Origin: Nymphaea colorata | Taxonomy: Eukaryota; Streptophyta; Magnoliopsida; Nymphaeales; Nymphaeaceae | DNA length: 64,000 nt | Assembly: GCF_008831285.2 (NCBI RefSeq) | Contig: NC_045147.1 | Coordinates: 16,656,854-16,720,853 of the forward strand | Direction: 5' to 3' | Shown: piece after piece, positions 47,001 to 60,120 of the stretch | Position numbering within the stretch: the first letter of the stretch is position 1 | Layout: the number at the start of each line of letters is the position of its first letter | The notes under the pieces: generated by a model | The model's database searches: none | The model's input: the letters and a program-made list of their open reading frames with translations, nothing else | Told to the model about the DNA's origin: nothing | Translations under genes and position numbers: made by a program

Positions 47001-49994
47001 CACTTGGATAGTAGATTTGCTGGATCTGTTTCCTTAAATATATTCTCTGTATGGTTCTCCAAACAAAATGGAAAATTTTAAGAATACATTAAATTCAGTG
47101 TCATGAGAATTTGAGAGATAATATTTTCTGAATACAGTGGGCCAAGATACAATGCCCTCCGGGAACCATCTTTTGGCTATCTGACGATGGCTCCATTGTA
47201 GAAGAAGGTCAGAAAAATCTTAGAGGCAAAATCTGGGAGAAGGTAAACATTGGAATGAAGCTTTCTTGTCGTCTTCCATCAGAAAACATCATTTTCTCGG
47301 AGTCCTTTTTAGAACTTTGGCTCATTTTAAGAAGTAAAATTGATTTTCATTATGTAGGCACAGACTCGTCTTTTGTGTTCGCTTTTATCGCTGCCAGTGC
47401 CCCATGTTAAAACAGCTAAGGATGCATCTATTTTTCCTAGACCTGTGCCAAAGTATTTAGAGGAAAGGAAAACTCAAAGACTTCTCTTACTTGGACCTCA
47501 AGGCTCAGGAACTACCACCATTTTTAAACAGGTACGGGCATACTGTTGGTTGGTGCATCAGTGTTTCTAATGATTGAGTTGGTTTCTGATAATTATCTTT
47601 CAATCAAATATTTTTCTGGTGTAAATTGGACAGAGGAGTTTTGGTTCCAAAGAGGGGAAAGAATGATTTTTTCCTTTTCTTGTTCTTGTTACAGGTCCAT
47701 ATATAAAAAATGCAGTGTCTTATCTATTTCTTTCCAATCGAAAGGAAAGCTGAAATTCAATCATTTTTTTATGCATGTCTGTTTTCAAATGTAGTATACC
47801 TATACATAGTCACATTTAATATTTTCCAGCATACAAGAAGTACTCAGTCACATTTAATATTTCCCCAGCTTACCAGAAGTACTCAATATGAAAGTGTATT
47901 TACCTCGTCCTAATCCCCACTAAGTTGGCCTCCACATGAAGACTACATCGTAATCTACAAGAGAACATCTGTACGATACTGTGCACTTGAGCATGATAAG
48001 GATGACCCGTTAATTAATTCTTTTGACCTTGACATGGAAGTTACATTGTTTTATATAAGATAATATCTGCTTGATGCTATGGTTATGAGCATGATAAAAA
48101 ATGATCCTCTAGTTAACTTTTTCATCTTGTTAGTAATATAGCTCTGGTGAACATTGTCGCTGCTGTCATTTCTTTGCTCCTCACATATGGATTACATTTG
48201 TCACATCAACTCAACAGGCAAAGTATTTGTTTGATACATTCTCTCAAGAAGCGTTAGTGGATATGAAGTTCCTAATTCAAAGTGACATCTACAAGTACCT
48301 GGGTGTTTTGTTTGAGGCAAGAGAGCGTTTTGAGGAGGAATTCTTCTTCGAGAATCAAACAGCTTCACAGGATCATTTAGGTAGATATCCTCTGCATTTC
48401 TGTACATTCGATTATCTGTGCATTCATACTCCATAGGCATATTTATATGTTTTTCACATGAGCACCTGACAAGTGACAACAGTATCACAATTTTTTGTAC
48501 AATATTCTTTTGTGCATTCTTAATCATAATGACATGCATAAACCCATCCGCGACCACCCTATTTGATGGACAATTATATTCAGGGGGAGATGAAGCAATA
48601 AAGATTTCTTCCTTATATTCATTAAACACCAGACTCAAGCACTTTTCTGACTGGCTTCTGGATACCATTTCTACGGGAAATTTTGATGCATTTTTTCCTG
48701 CTGCAAGTCGTGAACATGCCTCAAGTTTGGTTGATGCCTGGAATGATCCTGCAATTCAGGAGACATACAAGCGGAAGGATGAAGTGCATGCTCTTCCTGA
48801 TGTTGCTAATTACTTTCTAGACAAGGTAAGGGTTCATGCTTTGCATGTGATTGTTTAGCCACTCTTTAGTCCTCATGCTCCAAAAACATGGTGTAACTTT
48901 ACTTCTCTTTAGCAATTTTGGTTCTTGTTTTGAACTTTTTAATGATGAAAGAAAGAATCATGGAACAGACAACTAATATTTTTAATCTGACCCAGTCTAT
49001 CAAGTATCTTCTTTGATGACCATTCTCTAGACGTGCTTATCTACCATCCTTTCTTTTTTTCAGATGAAAATTCCAAATAATTTAGCTCTGCTTCTTTGTA
49101 ATATGAAACTGTCATTTCTTTTCTTCTGGGTTGTAGATTCTTATCCCTCCATTTGTCTATCATTTTTCAGGCAATGGAAATATCAAGAAATGACTATGAA
49201 CCTTCAGAGATGGATATCTTGTATGCTGATGGATTGTCTCTTGGTGATGGTCTTGCATCTATGGATTTCTTATTAGAAGATAAAAGCCAAATTTCAGTGT
49301 CACTTGATGGGAACCATGAATCATCCTCACCACTGACAAAGTAAGTCTCTTTACTTTTGACTTTGGAGACGTGAGCAAATCAAAGGACCAAGGCTTTAAC
49401 TTATGTCCTACAATTCACAGGTACCAACTAATTAGACTGAATTCCAATGCGTTGGGTGAAGGATGCAAATGGCTAGAAATGTTTGAAGATATGCGTGCGG
49501 TGATATTCTGTGTTTCACTGAGTGACTATGACCAAGTGGTAGCTGCAGGGAACTCGTCTCCTCCACAGAACAAGATGTTGCTAAGCAAGGAGTTGTTTGA
49601 ATGCATGGTTCGGCATTCTTCTTTTGAAGACACTCCGTTTGTGCTCGTCCTCAATAAGTTTGATGTCTTTGAGGGAAAAATCAATACTGTCCCACTCACA
49701 GTATGTGAATGGTTTAAGGACTTTAGACCCGTGAGATCAAGTTATGCTAAAGTTGCAAATCAAGCATATTTCTACGTAGCCAAGCAGTTCAAGAGCCTGT
49801 ATAGTGAACACAGTAACCGCAAGCTGTTTGTGTGGCAAGGCAATGCCAGGCAAAGGAGCAACATTGATGAAGCTTTCAAATTCATCAAGGAGGTACTCAG
49901 ATGGCATGACGAAAAGGATAACAGTCACTACATTGCAGAAGACTCTCAGTACAGCACAGAGGCAACTTCGATGCCATGTGTGACACAAGAGTGA
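43934..49994 (+). CDS. XLG: Extra-large G protein (XLG family), complete
   Basis: Eight exons: 43,934-45,643; 45,747-45,884; 47,138-47,242; 47,358-47,531; 48,218-48,380; 48,584-48,825; 49,171-49,340; 49,421-49,994. All junctions are GT..AG and phases agree, giving about 1,091 aa. Residues 1-420 hold a family-type start ([25 protein letters not shown]) and a Ser-rich region. About 430-470 is the Cys-rich zinc-finger-like region ([20 protein letters not shown]). From about 690 follows the G-alpha-like domain, with P-loop [13 protein letters not shown] and NKFD for guanine recognition. The canonical P-loop Lys and the DxxGQ switch are not conserved, as usual for XLGs. Known role: atypical G-alpha subunits at plasma membrane and nucleus, partnering G-beta-gamma in defence and development. 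The N-terminus resembles XLG3 most; subtype not certain. Other family members are about 850-890 aa, so this is long. Confidence 0.95.
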
Positions 49995-51578
49995 ATGTGC
50001 TCTATTATAGAGCGTATGGCAAGTGCTTCAGCCTCGATGCTGAGGTGGGAGGCACACCCAAGGGGTTTTACTACTACTCCCTAATGGGTTTTAGCTTGCC
50101 TCTTTCAACTGGTTCCGGGAAGGAAAAAAGAAAAAAAAAAGGCCTCAACCAGCGCAAACAAGTGCTGGTTATTTGAAGATCTTTGGCAGAAAATCCTGGC
50201 TTGCATTTTAGCTCATTTTAAGTGGCCAGGGCGGCCATGAGTATAAACACATGGTTGATGTTGTGATATGTGGTTATTGCAAGTTTCTGCATTATGGTCA
50301 CTGTGATTTAGGCAATTGAAATGAGATTGAGGTTTTGCTCTGCTTGTCTAACGGGTGCAAGCCTCCTTTCTCTTCTTCTTCTCTGGAGTCTGGATCTTAT
50401 CCTTTTATCTGTTATCTACATGGGCTTTGGAAACCTAGCTAGATGGGACAGCTTAAGCAATTCTTGCCAAAGGACGTAAGAGTTTAATATCCTTGTAACA
50501 CTTCTTGCTGCTTATTCAAGAAATGTGGGTGTCACTCCCTTGCACAAATTGATACGCACGATGTTGTCAATGTCGGTTTTGAACCAGTACTGCTTATTGG
50601 TCCAACATCAATCAATCTGGCTTGCACGGGTGGCGCGGCTCCTCTTCTCTCTGGAAACTTCAAGAAAATTCAAACTTGATCGTGTTCCTGGTTATATCAA
50701 TACAAGTTGAGCACCTTTGTCTAGAAACTACAAAAATTCGTTCTTAGCGAAGTCTTGCTTGCCCATTAAAATAAATTAATTCAAGAGCCGGTTTCTAGTT
50801 TTTGGACTTTGAAACGATCACGTTCATATTTTCAACATTTTACCACATACGTTATTGCAACCTTACAACCGCCATTGCAGTTGAAGTTGGGGATGCTGTT
50901 GACTCTCTCTCTTTCTCACATAGGCTTCTTGGAAGATCATTGTGATCCTTGCCTTCAAATGGTAAAGCGTACAATCACAAGTGCGGTCACGGTGACATGA
51001 GAATGATGCAAGGAGAGAGAGATTCCACACCAAAAGACGATGAGCTGTTGCTCGTCGTTTTCATTTTAAAGCACCAGACTCCGTGCGCCACTCGTCTTAC
51101 ACTCTTGCAGGCTTGCAGCTATAAAAATGGATACATGGACCCCCCCATTAACACTCGTTCATCTTTGGACCGCAAGAATAAACTTAATCACGGTTTAGTA
51201 TTTTTTAAGTTAAATTTTTAAGTCAATAAGCTCATAGTTACTTATCTGAAACGAAAGTTATAACTTGTTTCAGATAGAAACAAAAAATTAAAGCAAAGAT
51301 TTTGTTTGATTGAATTATCAAAGGCCGTAGTGGCTTGTCCTGAGTGAAATATGATAGTGGATCAAGTGGTATTAGACCACATGAGTTGCACACAAGCATT
51401 CCGGACATGAGATATTTCAACTTTTTTTTTTGGCAATGTATTAATAATCTCAACCATCCAACTGTTCTTCTCATAAATACGACAGTCCGTCACCGCCAAT
51501 CCTCAGAAAGCTCCCGTAAATCGGTCAGTGCTCACCATTCTCACTGCAGGCGTCGTTCAGATTTACTACCATCGCCCC

Positions 51579-51580
<2 letters not shown>
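49995..51580. other. Intergenic between XLG and cytochrome b561
   Basis: Begins with the XLG 3' UTR. No other gene recognised; several short open frames have no family. Confidence 0.5.

Positions 51581-51582
<2 letters not shown>

Positions 51583-51630
<48 letters not shown>
51583..51630 (+). repeat. (CT)n run in the cytochrome b561 leader
   Basis: A pure CT microsatellite of about 48 bases ends immediately before the ATG at 51,632. Such Y-rich tracts are common near plant transcription starts. Confidence 0.9.
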
Positions 51631-51631
<1 letters not shown>

Positions 51632-51633
<2 letters not shown>

Positions 51634-52888
51634 GGCCATGGCTGCGAAAGAGAAAACGAGCTTGGGTGTTAGTGTTACGCCAGTTTTGTTGGTGGTGCAC
51701 CTACTGGGTTTAATAGCCGCCGTGCTCATGCTTGTGTGGAACCTGCACTACAGGGGAGGTCTTTCTTTTAGCGCTCAGGATAAACAGAGGATCTTTAACG
51801 TAACATGATCTGAGTTTTCCTTCCCCGTTTCTCTAGTCCTTACGGAATAATAAGGTTTGCTGCTACAACGTATGCCCACTGATTTTTCGGTTCTTCTGTT
51901 CCTTTGATGTACAGATTCATCCAGTTTCGATGTTTATCGGGGTTGTCTTTATTGCTGGGGAGGCCAATGTTATGTATAAAATGTTGCCTGCTCCAAAGAA
52001 AACGAAGAAGCTGGTTCACTTGCTGCTGCATCTTGCTGCTCTTTCGTTGGGCATTCTGGGAATCTACGCTGTTTTCAAGTTTCACAATGAGATTGGTGTT
52101 GCTCATGTATATTCACTCCATTCATGGATGGGTATAACCACCTTTTGCCTCTTCGGTTTACAGGTACTTCCATATAACGACTCTAGAAAGAGAGAGAGAG
52201 AGAGAAACTTCCTCGCTCAGTAACAGAGAGAAAGAGATTTCAACGTTTCTACAACTAGGAGGAAGCTCATAAACAGAAACGAAATAGAGAGAGAAGACAT
52301 CCGAAAGTCTGGGGACAACCGAGGACTTTACAGCCATAGGTAGCCGATTGGTTGGCTATGGGCTGTGGATCTTTCTGGTAGCCGGCACAGATGGTCTTTT
52401 GTGTCTTTCCGCTTATCCATAAAGACCATTTGTGTTGAAACTTATTACAGGGTAAGGGGAAATCCCCCATCCAACTTACCCTTGGTATTGTCCCACATGG
52501 GTATTAATCTGAAGACAGGAAGTCGTGTTAACTTTTCCATTTTTTTTTTGTTTCGACTGGATAAAGTGAGAAAATTAGTCAACCTAACTTTTCACATTTT
52601 TCACCTATCATGAACCATGCGTTTGTTGTCTTTGGGCAGTGGCTCTTGGGTTTTTTATCATTCTGGTATCCCGGATTATCAACTCCCCGGAGGGAACAAG
52701 CAGTGCCTTGGCATGCACTTATGGGTATTACAATCTTCCTTTTGACAATTTGCACAGCAGAGACTGGGTTGGCTGAGAAGTTCATATTTCAACGCCTGGT
52801 TCGTGAAAGTGAAGCATACTTAGTGAATTTCCTCGGACTCATGGTACTTCTCTTTGGTGCTGCGGTAGCATTCTGTGTTACTCATTAG
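51632..52888 (+). CDS. CYB561: Cytochrome b561, ascorbate-dependent transmembrane electron carrier
   Basis: Three exons: 51,632-51,799; 51,915-52,163; 52,640-52,888; 221 aa, all junctions GT..AG and phase 0. About six hydrophobic helices: VTPVLLVVHLLGLIAAVLML, IHPVSMFIGVVFIAGEA, LVHLLLHLAALSLGILGIYA, LHSWMGITTFCLFGLQ, WHALMGITIFLLTICTAE and FLGLMVLLFGAAVAFCV. Conserved His on the central helices (IHPV, LLLH, LHSW, WHAL) are the likely ligands for two b hemes. Family role: moves electrons from cytosolic ascorbate across the tonoplast or similar membranes to monodehydroascorbate or ferric iron. The start was chosen as the first Met of MAMAAKEKTS, right after the CT tract. A dead partial copy lies at 13,205-13,930. 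Known members are about 220-240 aa. Confidence 0.93.
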
Positions 52889-53227
52889 GTGATAAGGAAA
52901 AACTTCTCTTAGAAAATTACTCTCCAAGGACTTTGCTCTTGTTCCTTGATATGTAAATTACAGTTGTTGGTGTTTGACACCATTGACCTATTTGCTTCTC
53001 CCAAAACGTCTCCCTCGACTTTGTTGTTCAGTTTACTTTACTGCACTTAGTCGTTGGAGTAGCCAATTGTACTTTGGCTCATGCACACGGCAATCAATAT
53101 ATACTGCACAAGGTCTGAGGTTAAGACGATTATGAGTCCGCAAGACCAAAGAAATACATTCATGAGCATAGACATGTTCAGTCACCACAATAACTAACAG
53201 AGTAATACATTATTATGTGTACGGAGC
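52889..53227. other. Shared 3' region between converging genes
   Basis: The cytochrome b561 (+) and GEX1 (-) stops are about 340 bases apart, so the 3' UTRs converge here and may overlap. Most of the segment is copied at 13,672-13,955. Confidence 0.6.
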
Positions 53228-55657
53228 TTAATTAAGAGGCTGCATACGCCTATTCCTTGGCCGAAAATTGTACGTCCGAGAGACAGAATCAGTAACCGAG
53301 TTCTCTCCTTTTTCCTCTGGAAGATGATAATCAGGATCTTGATGGATGTCTTCCTCTTCCAGTATCTCTCGTTTCATCAACGAAACAAGCGCTGTATCAT
53401 CCCCAGTGCATAATGATGTCATGTCATCTTCTGCAAGAAGAAAAACTGAACGTTAACTTCCAACTTAAAGAAAGGGCCATGTAAATACCTGATGATTTGT
53501 TCCCACCATAAGCTCCTTCTATGGCATTCAGTTTCTCTATTACTGTCAACAGCATCCTGTGATTAAGAATTTCATAATCCCTGCAAAGTCACCGCATGGC
53601 ATGTTCAGATATACTGAACTACGTAATAGAAAATGATAGATACATCATAGTACCTAATTCTCACCTGAAACTGAAAACAGAGTACACAATCTGAATCAAG
53701 GCAGCAGATAGAAAGGATAACCGGATTAAGAAGATTTTAGATGAAACCCAAGATTGCTGATCAAGATCATTAGCTCCAATCCGAACTAGCAAGATTTCTA
53801 CAGCGAATACAATGCACAGACCTGCAATTTTGTCATGTTATGGATGACACAACAAGTAAATTCGTTTGAGTCGTTGATAACCATTTTTTGGTTTTCAGAA
53901 GATTTCAGGTTCAACTTAGACACTTATGCTGAACAAATTCACCGGATGTCATGACCATAGAAAATCTCACCAAGGTAAAGCCGTGCTCTAGCACCAAATG
54001 TTTGTTTTGCACTGGTCATCATATAGATAACAAAGACCATGCCTAAGTAGAAGAAAAAAGTTTTTATGGCGCGAGATTCCAATAGAATGGCATTATGCAA
54101 CGAAAATAACTTCTCTAGAGAAGTAAACATGATTGCCTGCTTCTTTTCGAATGCCTCCTGAAAATAGAAATACGTGTATCCGTGAGTAAAACAAGTTTAA
54201 CTTGGTTTTTTCAAGAGAAAGTTCATTCACTGTACAAGAATGAATTGAAGACTAACCTGTGCAGCCAACATGGACACTGAATTTTCAACAAGGCGATCAT
54301 GAGTCTCGTGAAGCTGCTCCTGCCGTCGAAGCAGCTCCTCCTGTTGTTTCTCCCCAAAGTCTGCCAACTTCTGCAAATTGGACCTGCAAGTGAAAAAGAA
54401 TGTGCCAATCTCAGGCACTTTTTTTTCAACTTAATGACAATTGCAAGTTCCAATTTTGTGCAGACTTTAGAATAAGAGAAAATACCTGCTTTCCTCCAGT
54501 ACTTGTGACAGAAACTGGGTAATAGAATTGAGCCCTTGAAGGGCTTGAGACTGACCATCCAGGAGCTGCCTCTGTTTATCCAATGATACCGATGCAACAT
54601 TTTCAATATCATCTGCTTTGTCTTGAAGGCTCTTCATCTGCAAGGACATGCTATCGCCAACCTGATATATTTCCCTTTGAATTTCCAGTGTTCCGCTCTG
54701 CAGCTTTGCAATCCCCTGATCCAAACTCTCATAAGACTCACTAAGGAATGCTACGCTGGAACTAAGCCCTTCTTTCATTTTTTCTTGAGCTTCTAGTACC
54801 GCTGACTGTGAAGCAGCTATCTCTTTGGACTGCTCAAAGACGGCTTTTGATTTGTCCAACACCTTGCCTATGTGGTCCTCAACAACTCTAGATGTACGAA
54901 CCAGCTCTTCTGTCTGCATATCAATTGATGTTAATGAATCATGAATCCTGTCAGAATCTTTTAGTAATAAATCGGACTTTTCCTCTATAGCCTCCAGTTT
55001 CTCCTCTGCATAGCTGGCTGACCTTTGCAACTCGTTCACCAACCTCTCCGTTTTCCGCTTGAATGCTTCAGACCTAAAGACATCACAAAGAGAATTCTTC
55101 ACCGACACTGAGAAAAGAATAAAAGAAATTCAAAACAAAATGAAAGTTGAGCAAAATTTTCAAAACAATGAAAGTTGAGCAATACTCAACTGCAGCTGAT
55201 GGCAAATAGCGTTTGTTTCAAGGAAAAATTGAAGATAGATGTTATGCTGAAATTCATCCAAGTTTTTCAGGCACTTAGCCATGGGAATGGCAGAATCGCA
55301 AGCAGAGAAACCAGGTCTACCGGAATCCTTCTGAAAACAATCACTCAAATGCCATGCTAGCCTAGACTGCTTCTCTTGGTTTCCAATTATTTCACCACAA
55401 CTTGAGAACAGCTTCTGGTAGGCTTCCTGCCAACATGAGTTTGAAGAAACTAATCTTGATTTAGCTTTCTCTACCAACTCAACTCCCTTGGGATTGTTCA
55501 TATTATCCATCGAAAACTCGGCATTCATAATGTTTGACACCATAGGCATCTCTTCAGAATTTGAGGATGTAGAAGAAGAAAACCAACTCCATGAATGGCA
55601 GTTGCAGCAACAAGAGAAAAAAACCAATAACGTTACGATTGGATGAAGGCTACCCAT
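53228..55657 (-). CDS. GEX1: GEX1 (gamete expressed 1), nuclear fusion protein
   Basis: Seven exons on the minus strand: 55,657-55,191; 55,073-54,486; 54,383-54,257; 54,157-53,971; 53,821-53,665; 53,580-53,489; 53,430-53,228. Phases agree and the product is 606 aa, close to the roughly 590 aa of known GEX1. Start: the ATG at 55,657 gives a signal peptide (MGSLHPIVTLLVFFSCC), while the frame upstream has no ATG. Features in order: signal peptide; Cys-containing luminal domain (NSCWQEAYQKLFSSCGE, HLSDCF); long coiled-coil region (exons 2 and 3); hydrophobic segments FFFYLGMVFVIYMM and, in exon 5, CIVFAVEILL and LSAALIQIVYSVF; acidic then basic tail. Known role: nuclear-envelope protein of the KAR5/Brambleberry group, needed for gamete and polar nuclear fusion and early embryo development. 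The first donor is CA|GTTGAG, slightly unusual. Exon 2 is copied in the palindrome region. Confidence 0.94.
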
Positions 55658-57730
55658 TAGCTGTTTTGGGTTCCTCTGCAACTTCAATCACTTGATCGCC
55701 CTTCACTAGTTCACATGGAAGTTGGCACGCTTTTTACAGAGTTCCGGGAGTCCAAGCCTGAAAGATGCAAACAAGAGGAAAAACATGATAGAATAAGAAA
55801 GAAACCGAGGTGGTAACGATGAACTTAACAAAATAAGAAAGAAACCAAACCAGCGTGCTCGCTAATCCCGAAGTGATATGCGTCATTAAGAAATTTAAGA
55901 TATCCGAAAAAAAAGAAACTGCGAAAAAAGAATTACGGGTCTCACACAAGTATTTCCAGCTACCTTAAAACAAAAGGTTAATTTCCTGTTAAAAATTCCT
56001 CATTACTAGAAAGTTAGGAGCAAGTTTTCCGCTCTTAAATTCTTAATCATTGAGCCCAAAAAAATCTCTCTCTGGTTTTCTTTCCTTTTCAAAAGTGACG
56101 GCGGCATCTGTTGTTACGTAGCTTGCACAAGGGGTAAAGCAACGGGAAGGAAGACACAGACAATTTAGGGCTTTAAAAGTATAGAATTTCCATTTGAATA
56201 AGTATAAACTTCCATACGAAGTGATAAATTTACTATGGTTGGAGAAAAATCGATCCGTTACCAAGTGACTAGACATTAGACAAGAAGGGGAACCGCCGAT
56301 GTGAACTACCGAGAAGGCAAGTGTTTAACTTGCTAGCGAACATGGCGGTCTTTTAACAGACCGTAAAGTACGTAGACATTGCAGGACCCGCATGGAGGAA
56401 GCAATGACGGGATGTGAATTTGAGGAAGCATGCAGACCTCAATCTTCGTTTTCTCTTCCTTCTGGCTATCTGACTCTTCACCCGCGCCTTCATTATTTTA
56501 AAGAACATCGCCTTCTAGGAACAAGGAAGTCGAAAAGGCGCGGGCGAGGTGGCAACAACTCCTCGAGGCTTGCGAACTCGAGCGGGGGAATGGTTTCTTG
56601 CTCAAGGCAGTTTTCATGGCGTTGCTTGGCTTGGGGTGGTGGCGGAGGGGACGCTTCGCTAATCGCGCGTTCTCCCTCTCTATCCTCGATTTGCGTGTTT
56701 TTTTTTTCTCATTGGTGGCAATCCCGTTTTTGTCCATACATTTTTCATTTCATCATGCTCTCAGTATTGACACACTCTCGTTTAACTTTGGGAGGATTTA
56801 GTTAATCCCCGTTTTATTGTCATTGAAAGTTCTTATATTTTACTTGAGCTTTCCAAATCGCTTTCTGAGGTTAAACTCATTAGCAAATATTGGTTTTCGA
56901 TTGGAATGATATTATTAAAAGAACGTGAGAGTTGTATAAAAATTTTGAAATAATATGAACCTTTTCGTTGAGTGTATAACTTGATAAGTTGCTGATAGTT
57001 AAAGCAAAAAAAGATACTATTTTAATTAACTTCTGGTGACTTCTTCAGCCTTTTCCCTCGCTTATGTAACATTTTGCCACCTACTTTCCAGATTTTTGTC
57101 CTCTCCCTCTCTCACTTTTATGCACCCAAACACGGTAAAGCAGAGGCCCTGGCCCTGGACAAGGACAGAGGATGCTCCGTGAATAAAATCACCTCAAGTT
57201 TAGTGCCCAAACAGAGAGGGAAATGTACTAATCTGGAAAAGCCGGCAAATGGTCTTTAACGAATATTGTTTTCATAGACATGTTTTCCAACCACCTAAAC
57301 ATGGAACATTCAACCTTCTTCACTGAGGTGTATACATGGCTGATGGGATTGAGCGTAGGGCTGCCCTTTAATTCTTTTGTTCTTTAGATTGCATATATAT
57401 ATATATATATAGTAGAGTTGAAAGGTATACTATGAATCACCCAAGTTCCAAAGCAGCCCTGGTATCTCAAGAAGATCAGGAATGGGAGTACGTACTGCAG
57501 TCCACCTCTCTCTCATAATTTGTCTCCATTAAGGTGATGTGAGAATATAAAGAGCCCAATTCAGCGGCCTACTAGAGGAAATCTTCAAATGCAGGTCCAC
57601 TTTACCCACACAAAGGATCTCATTTTGCACTCCATTGGATGACCTCTTTTGAAAAGTTTTTCTTTGTTTTCTGAGCTACTCCTCACTGATTGTGTCCTTA
57701 CATAAGAGGGCGTGTTGCTTATTTTTATTG
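55658..57730. other. GEX1 upstream and intergenic
   Basis: GEX1 promoter side. A 137-codon plus-strand open frame (56,392-56,805) starts at ATG but resembles no family and has a low-complexity Gly-rich stretch, so I do not call it. A short (TA)n run is at about 57,393-57,411. Confidence 0.4.
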
Positions 57731-58090
57731 ATGCTTTTCTAGCGCATCAGTTAAAACCATAGTGGTTTAAAACCACAAAAAACGCGTTTTTTTCAAAAAA
57801 AAAAAAAAAGTGAAAAAACTGCGATGAATTAACTAGTGGTTTAAAACTTTTAAAAAAACACGTTTTTTAGAAAAAACGTTAAAAAGAAAACAAACACGTT
57901 TTTTTGTGTTTTTTCACTTTTTTCATTTTTTTCAGTTTTTTAATGTCAAACAGTTTTTTTTTTTCATTTTCTATTTTTCATTTGTTGCAAATTTGCTTAT
58001 TTGTTGATGTTTGTGTTATTAGTTTTTCATTTATTTTATTTTTCTTTATTTTTAGTTTTTAAAAATTTACCGTATTTTTTTTATTTTTTT
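57731..58090. repeat. Low-complexity A/T-run region
   Basis: Many long A and T runs with repeated ACGTTTTTT/AAAAAACGT motifs; parts are self-complementary, for example AAACCATAGTGGTTT. No coding content. Confidence 0.6.
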
Positions 58091-58245
58091 CAAGCTCGCT
58101 GTATTATACCCGAAAAAAAACTTCACCGGTTAAAATTTCCCTTGCCAATCAGTACATTCATAGCTGAAGAGCAAAAGAAATATTGTGACCAAAAGGTTTA
58201 TATAAGATGCAACTTCTTGCCCTTCAAACTAACAGCACATAAAAG

Positions 58246-58860
58246 CTATAGTGGTGTTTCTCCAAAAGGTTTTAGACTGATTAGTTGCATATGATTTGGA
58301 AAATAACCTTTAGCAACATGGAAATGTTCTGGGATATTCATACTCGAACTTTCCATAATAGGGAAACAGTCAGCGAAAAGCTTTGGTAGGCTACAACAAA
58401 CCCTATTTGGAAGATCCACCGGTTTGAAGACCTTAAGAGCTATGGACAGTCCATGTTCTCCCTGTATAGTCTGCAAGATTGCAACTTGCACAGCCCTATA
58501 AACAGTGCAAGTAAATATTCTCTTTTGCGACACTGGGTTCCTAGAAACCTTATAAAAGATAGTGATATAGAATTCATGATGTTGCAGAACTAGGTAATGA
58601 GGATATCTTCATACTTGAAAACTGTGTTTCCTAATGGGATCTTATAGGAGCCGATCAGTTCGTCCTCCCGAGGATATACACTCAAGCCAAAAAAGTATGT
58701 TTCTTGATGATTCATAGAGGAGATCCCACATATCTCTGCCCCTAGATATACATGATAATGCAGTGAGATTGCAAATTGGTAGTGTGCCATTATTCTTAGG
58801 CCCATCAGTTTCAGCTTGTTCATGCCAGTGTGTGAGCTTGGCACATGATGAAAGCTGAAG
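58246..58860 (-). pseudogene. Unidentified protein-like fragment
   Basis: Two adjacent minus-strand frames read sensibly: about 58,844-58,590 (GLRIMAHYQFAISLHYHVYLG, then YFFGLSVYPREDELIGSYKIP) and 58,533-58,246 (GEHGLSIALKVFKPVDLPNR). The first ends in TAG and the frame then shifts. I considered a glutamine synthetase exon for the HYHVYLGAEICGISS part but the downstream sequence does not follow that family, so no assignment is made. Confidence 0.3.
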
Positions 58861-60120
58861 AACAGATGTAACTACATGTTAATTTCATTGCATGCAACAG
58901 AAATACTTATATCTCATTAGTATCATTATGTACATATGATTATGATTAATTAAATCAATCTCTATACATGTAGCCAAGTAAAAGTCATTGAACAAACTAT
59001 AACTGTATAATGGAAGGATTTATATTTCATTTATATCATTACATGCATGTCATTACAATCAATCAAACAAATCTCTATATGTAATTACAAGTTAATTTCA
59101 TTGCATGAACTACAAGGTGTAATAGAAGGACTTAAATCTTGTTCTTATCATTATGTATATGTGATTATAATCAATCAAACGAATCTCTATAGATCCTCTA
59201 TGGTGAGAACTGATAACATTAGTCTATAAATAATCCAGTTAAGGGTCAGTTAGTGTTCACCTCTATAACAAACAATCTGTAACAGCACACAGTGCTTCGA
59301 TCTTCCATATTATTGCCCTTTCCTCTTCTCCTTCAAAGACAAAGCCGTAAAGGCCCTAACATGGATGTCTATACGATGACTTTCAAGGATTATTAAGATA
59401 TTCACATCGTACGGTGTGTTTGTGTGCTCAGTTTAATAGAAGAGGGGAAGCATGGTGCCATGTGGATCATCAACTTCTTCGTCCTCTTAAAATCACAGGT
59501 ACATAAATCTCCTTAATGAATTATATGTCATTCTATCAGCAAGTTAAACAAGTAATGTAAACGTATTGACTTGCCGAGCGTTTGAGAGCAAACCCTCAGA
59601 ACCACAAAAGAGGCATCAAAATGAATCTTATACGTTCGATACGCATGCACGCATGCAAAAAGATCGTTTGGTAAGAAAAGTACTGTTTTTTGAATGACGC
59701 GTTCCCAGAGCACATGTTCTTGGTGATTATAGATATTTTTAAATTTGACAATTAGACACTAGTTGCAATCACACTACGTTTTCTAGAATAAAAATATGAT
59801 GTTAAGATAACAAGTGAAAGAAGCGTGCATGCTCATATACACGGTTTCAAAGAACTTTTGCTGGGATAACTTTGACATATCTGTCTTTCCTTAAATGTTA
59901 CATATATATTTAATTAAGAGAAAAACCAAAAGAAAAATTAAGGTTGACGCACATGTGTGTGTACATGTATATAGAGAGAGAAAGAGAAGCAACGCTTAAG
60001 TGACAGATAATAACCAAACCCTTTAATTTTTTTGGCAAAAAAAATATTTTAAAAAGACATACTTTGGTTCAAGTTGTTTACATGAAAAATGTGGATTCTT
60101 TTAATTATCAAAATGTTATG
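58861..60120. other. Intergenic, no gene recognised
   Basis: AT-rich, with a loosely repeated motif of about 110 bp around ATTACATGCAT, AATCAATCAAACAAATCTCTATA and AAGTTAATTTCATTGCATG (58,870-59,190). Confidence 0.4.

Noticed and set aside
56392-56805. A 137-aa gene upstream of GEX1
   Set aside because: No family, unusual composition with a Gly run, and no splice or promoter evidence.
58590-58844. Glutamine synthetase exon
   Set aside because: Only a short stretch (HYHVYLGAEICGISS) resembles the family and the following sequence does not continue it.
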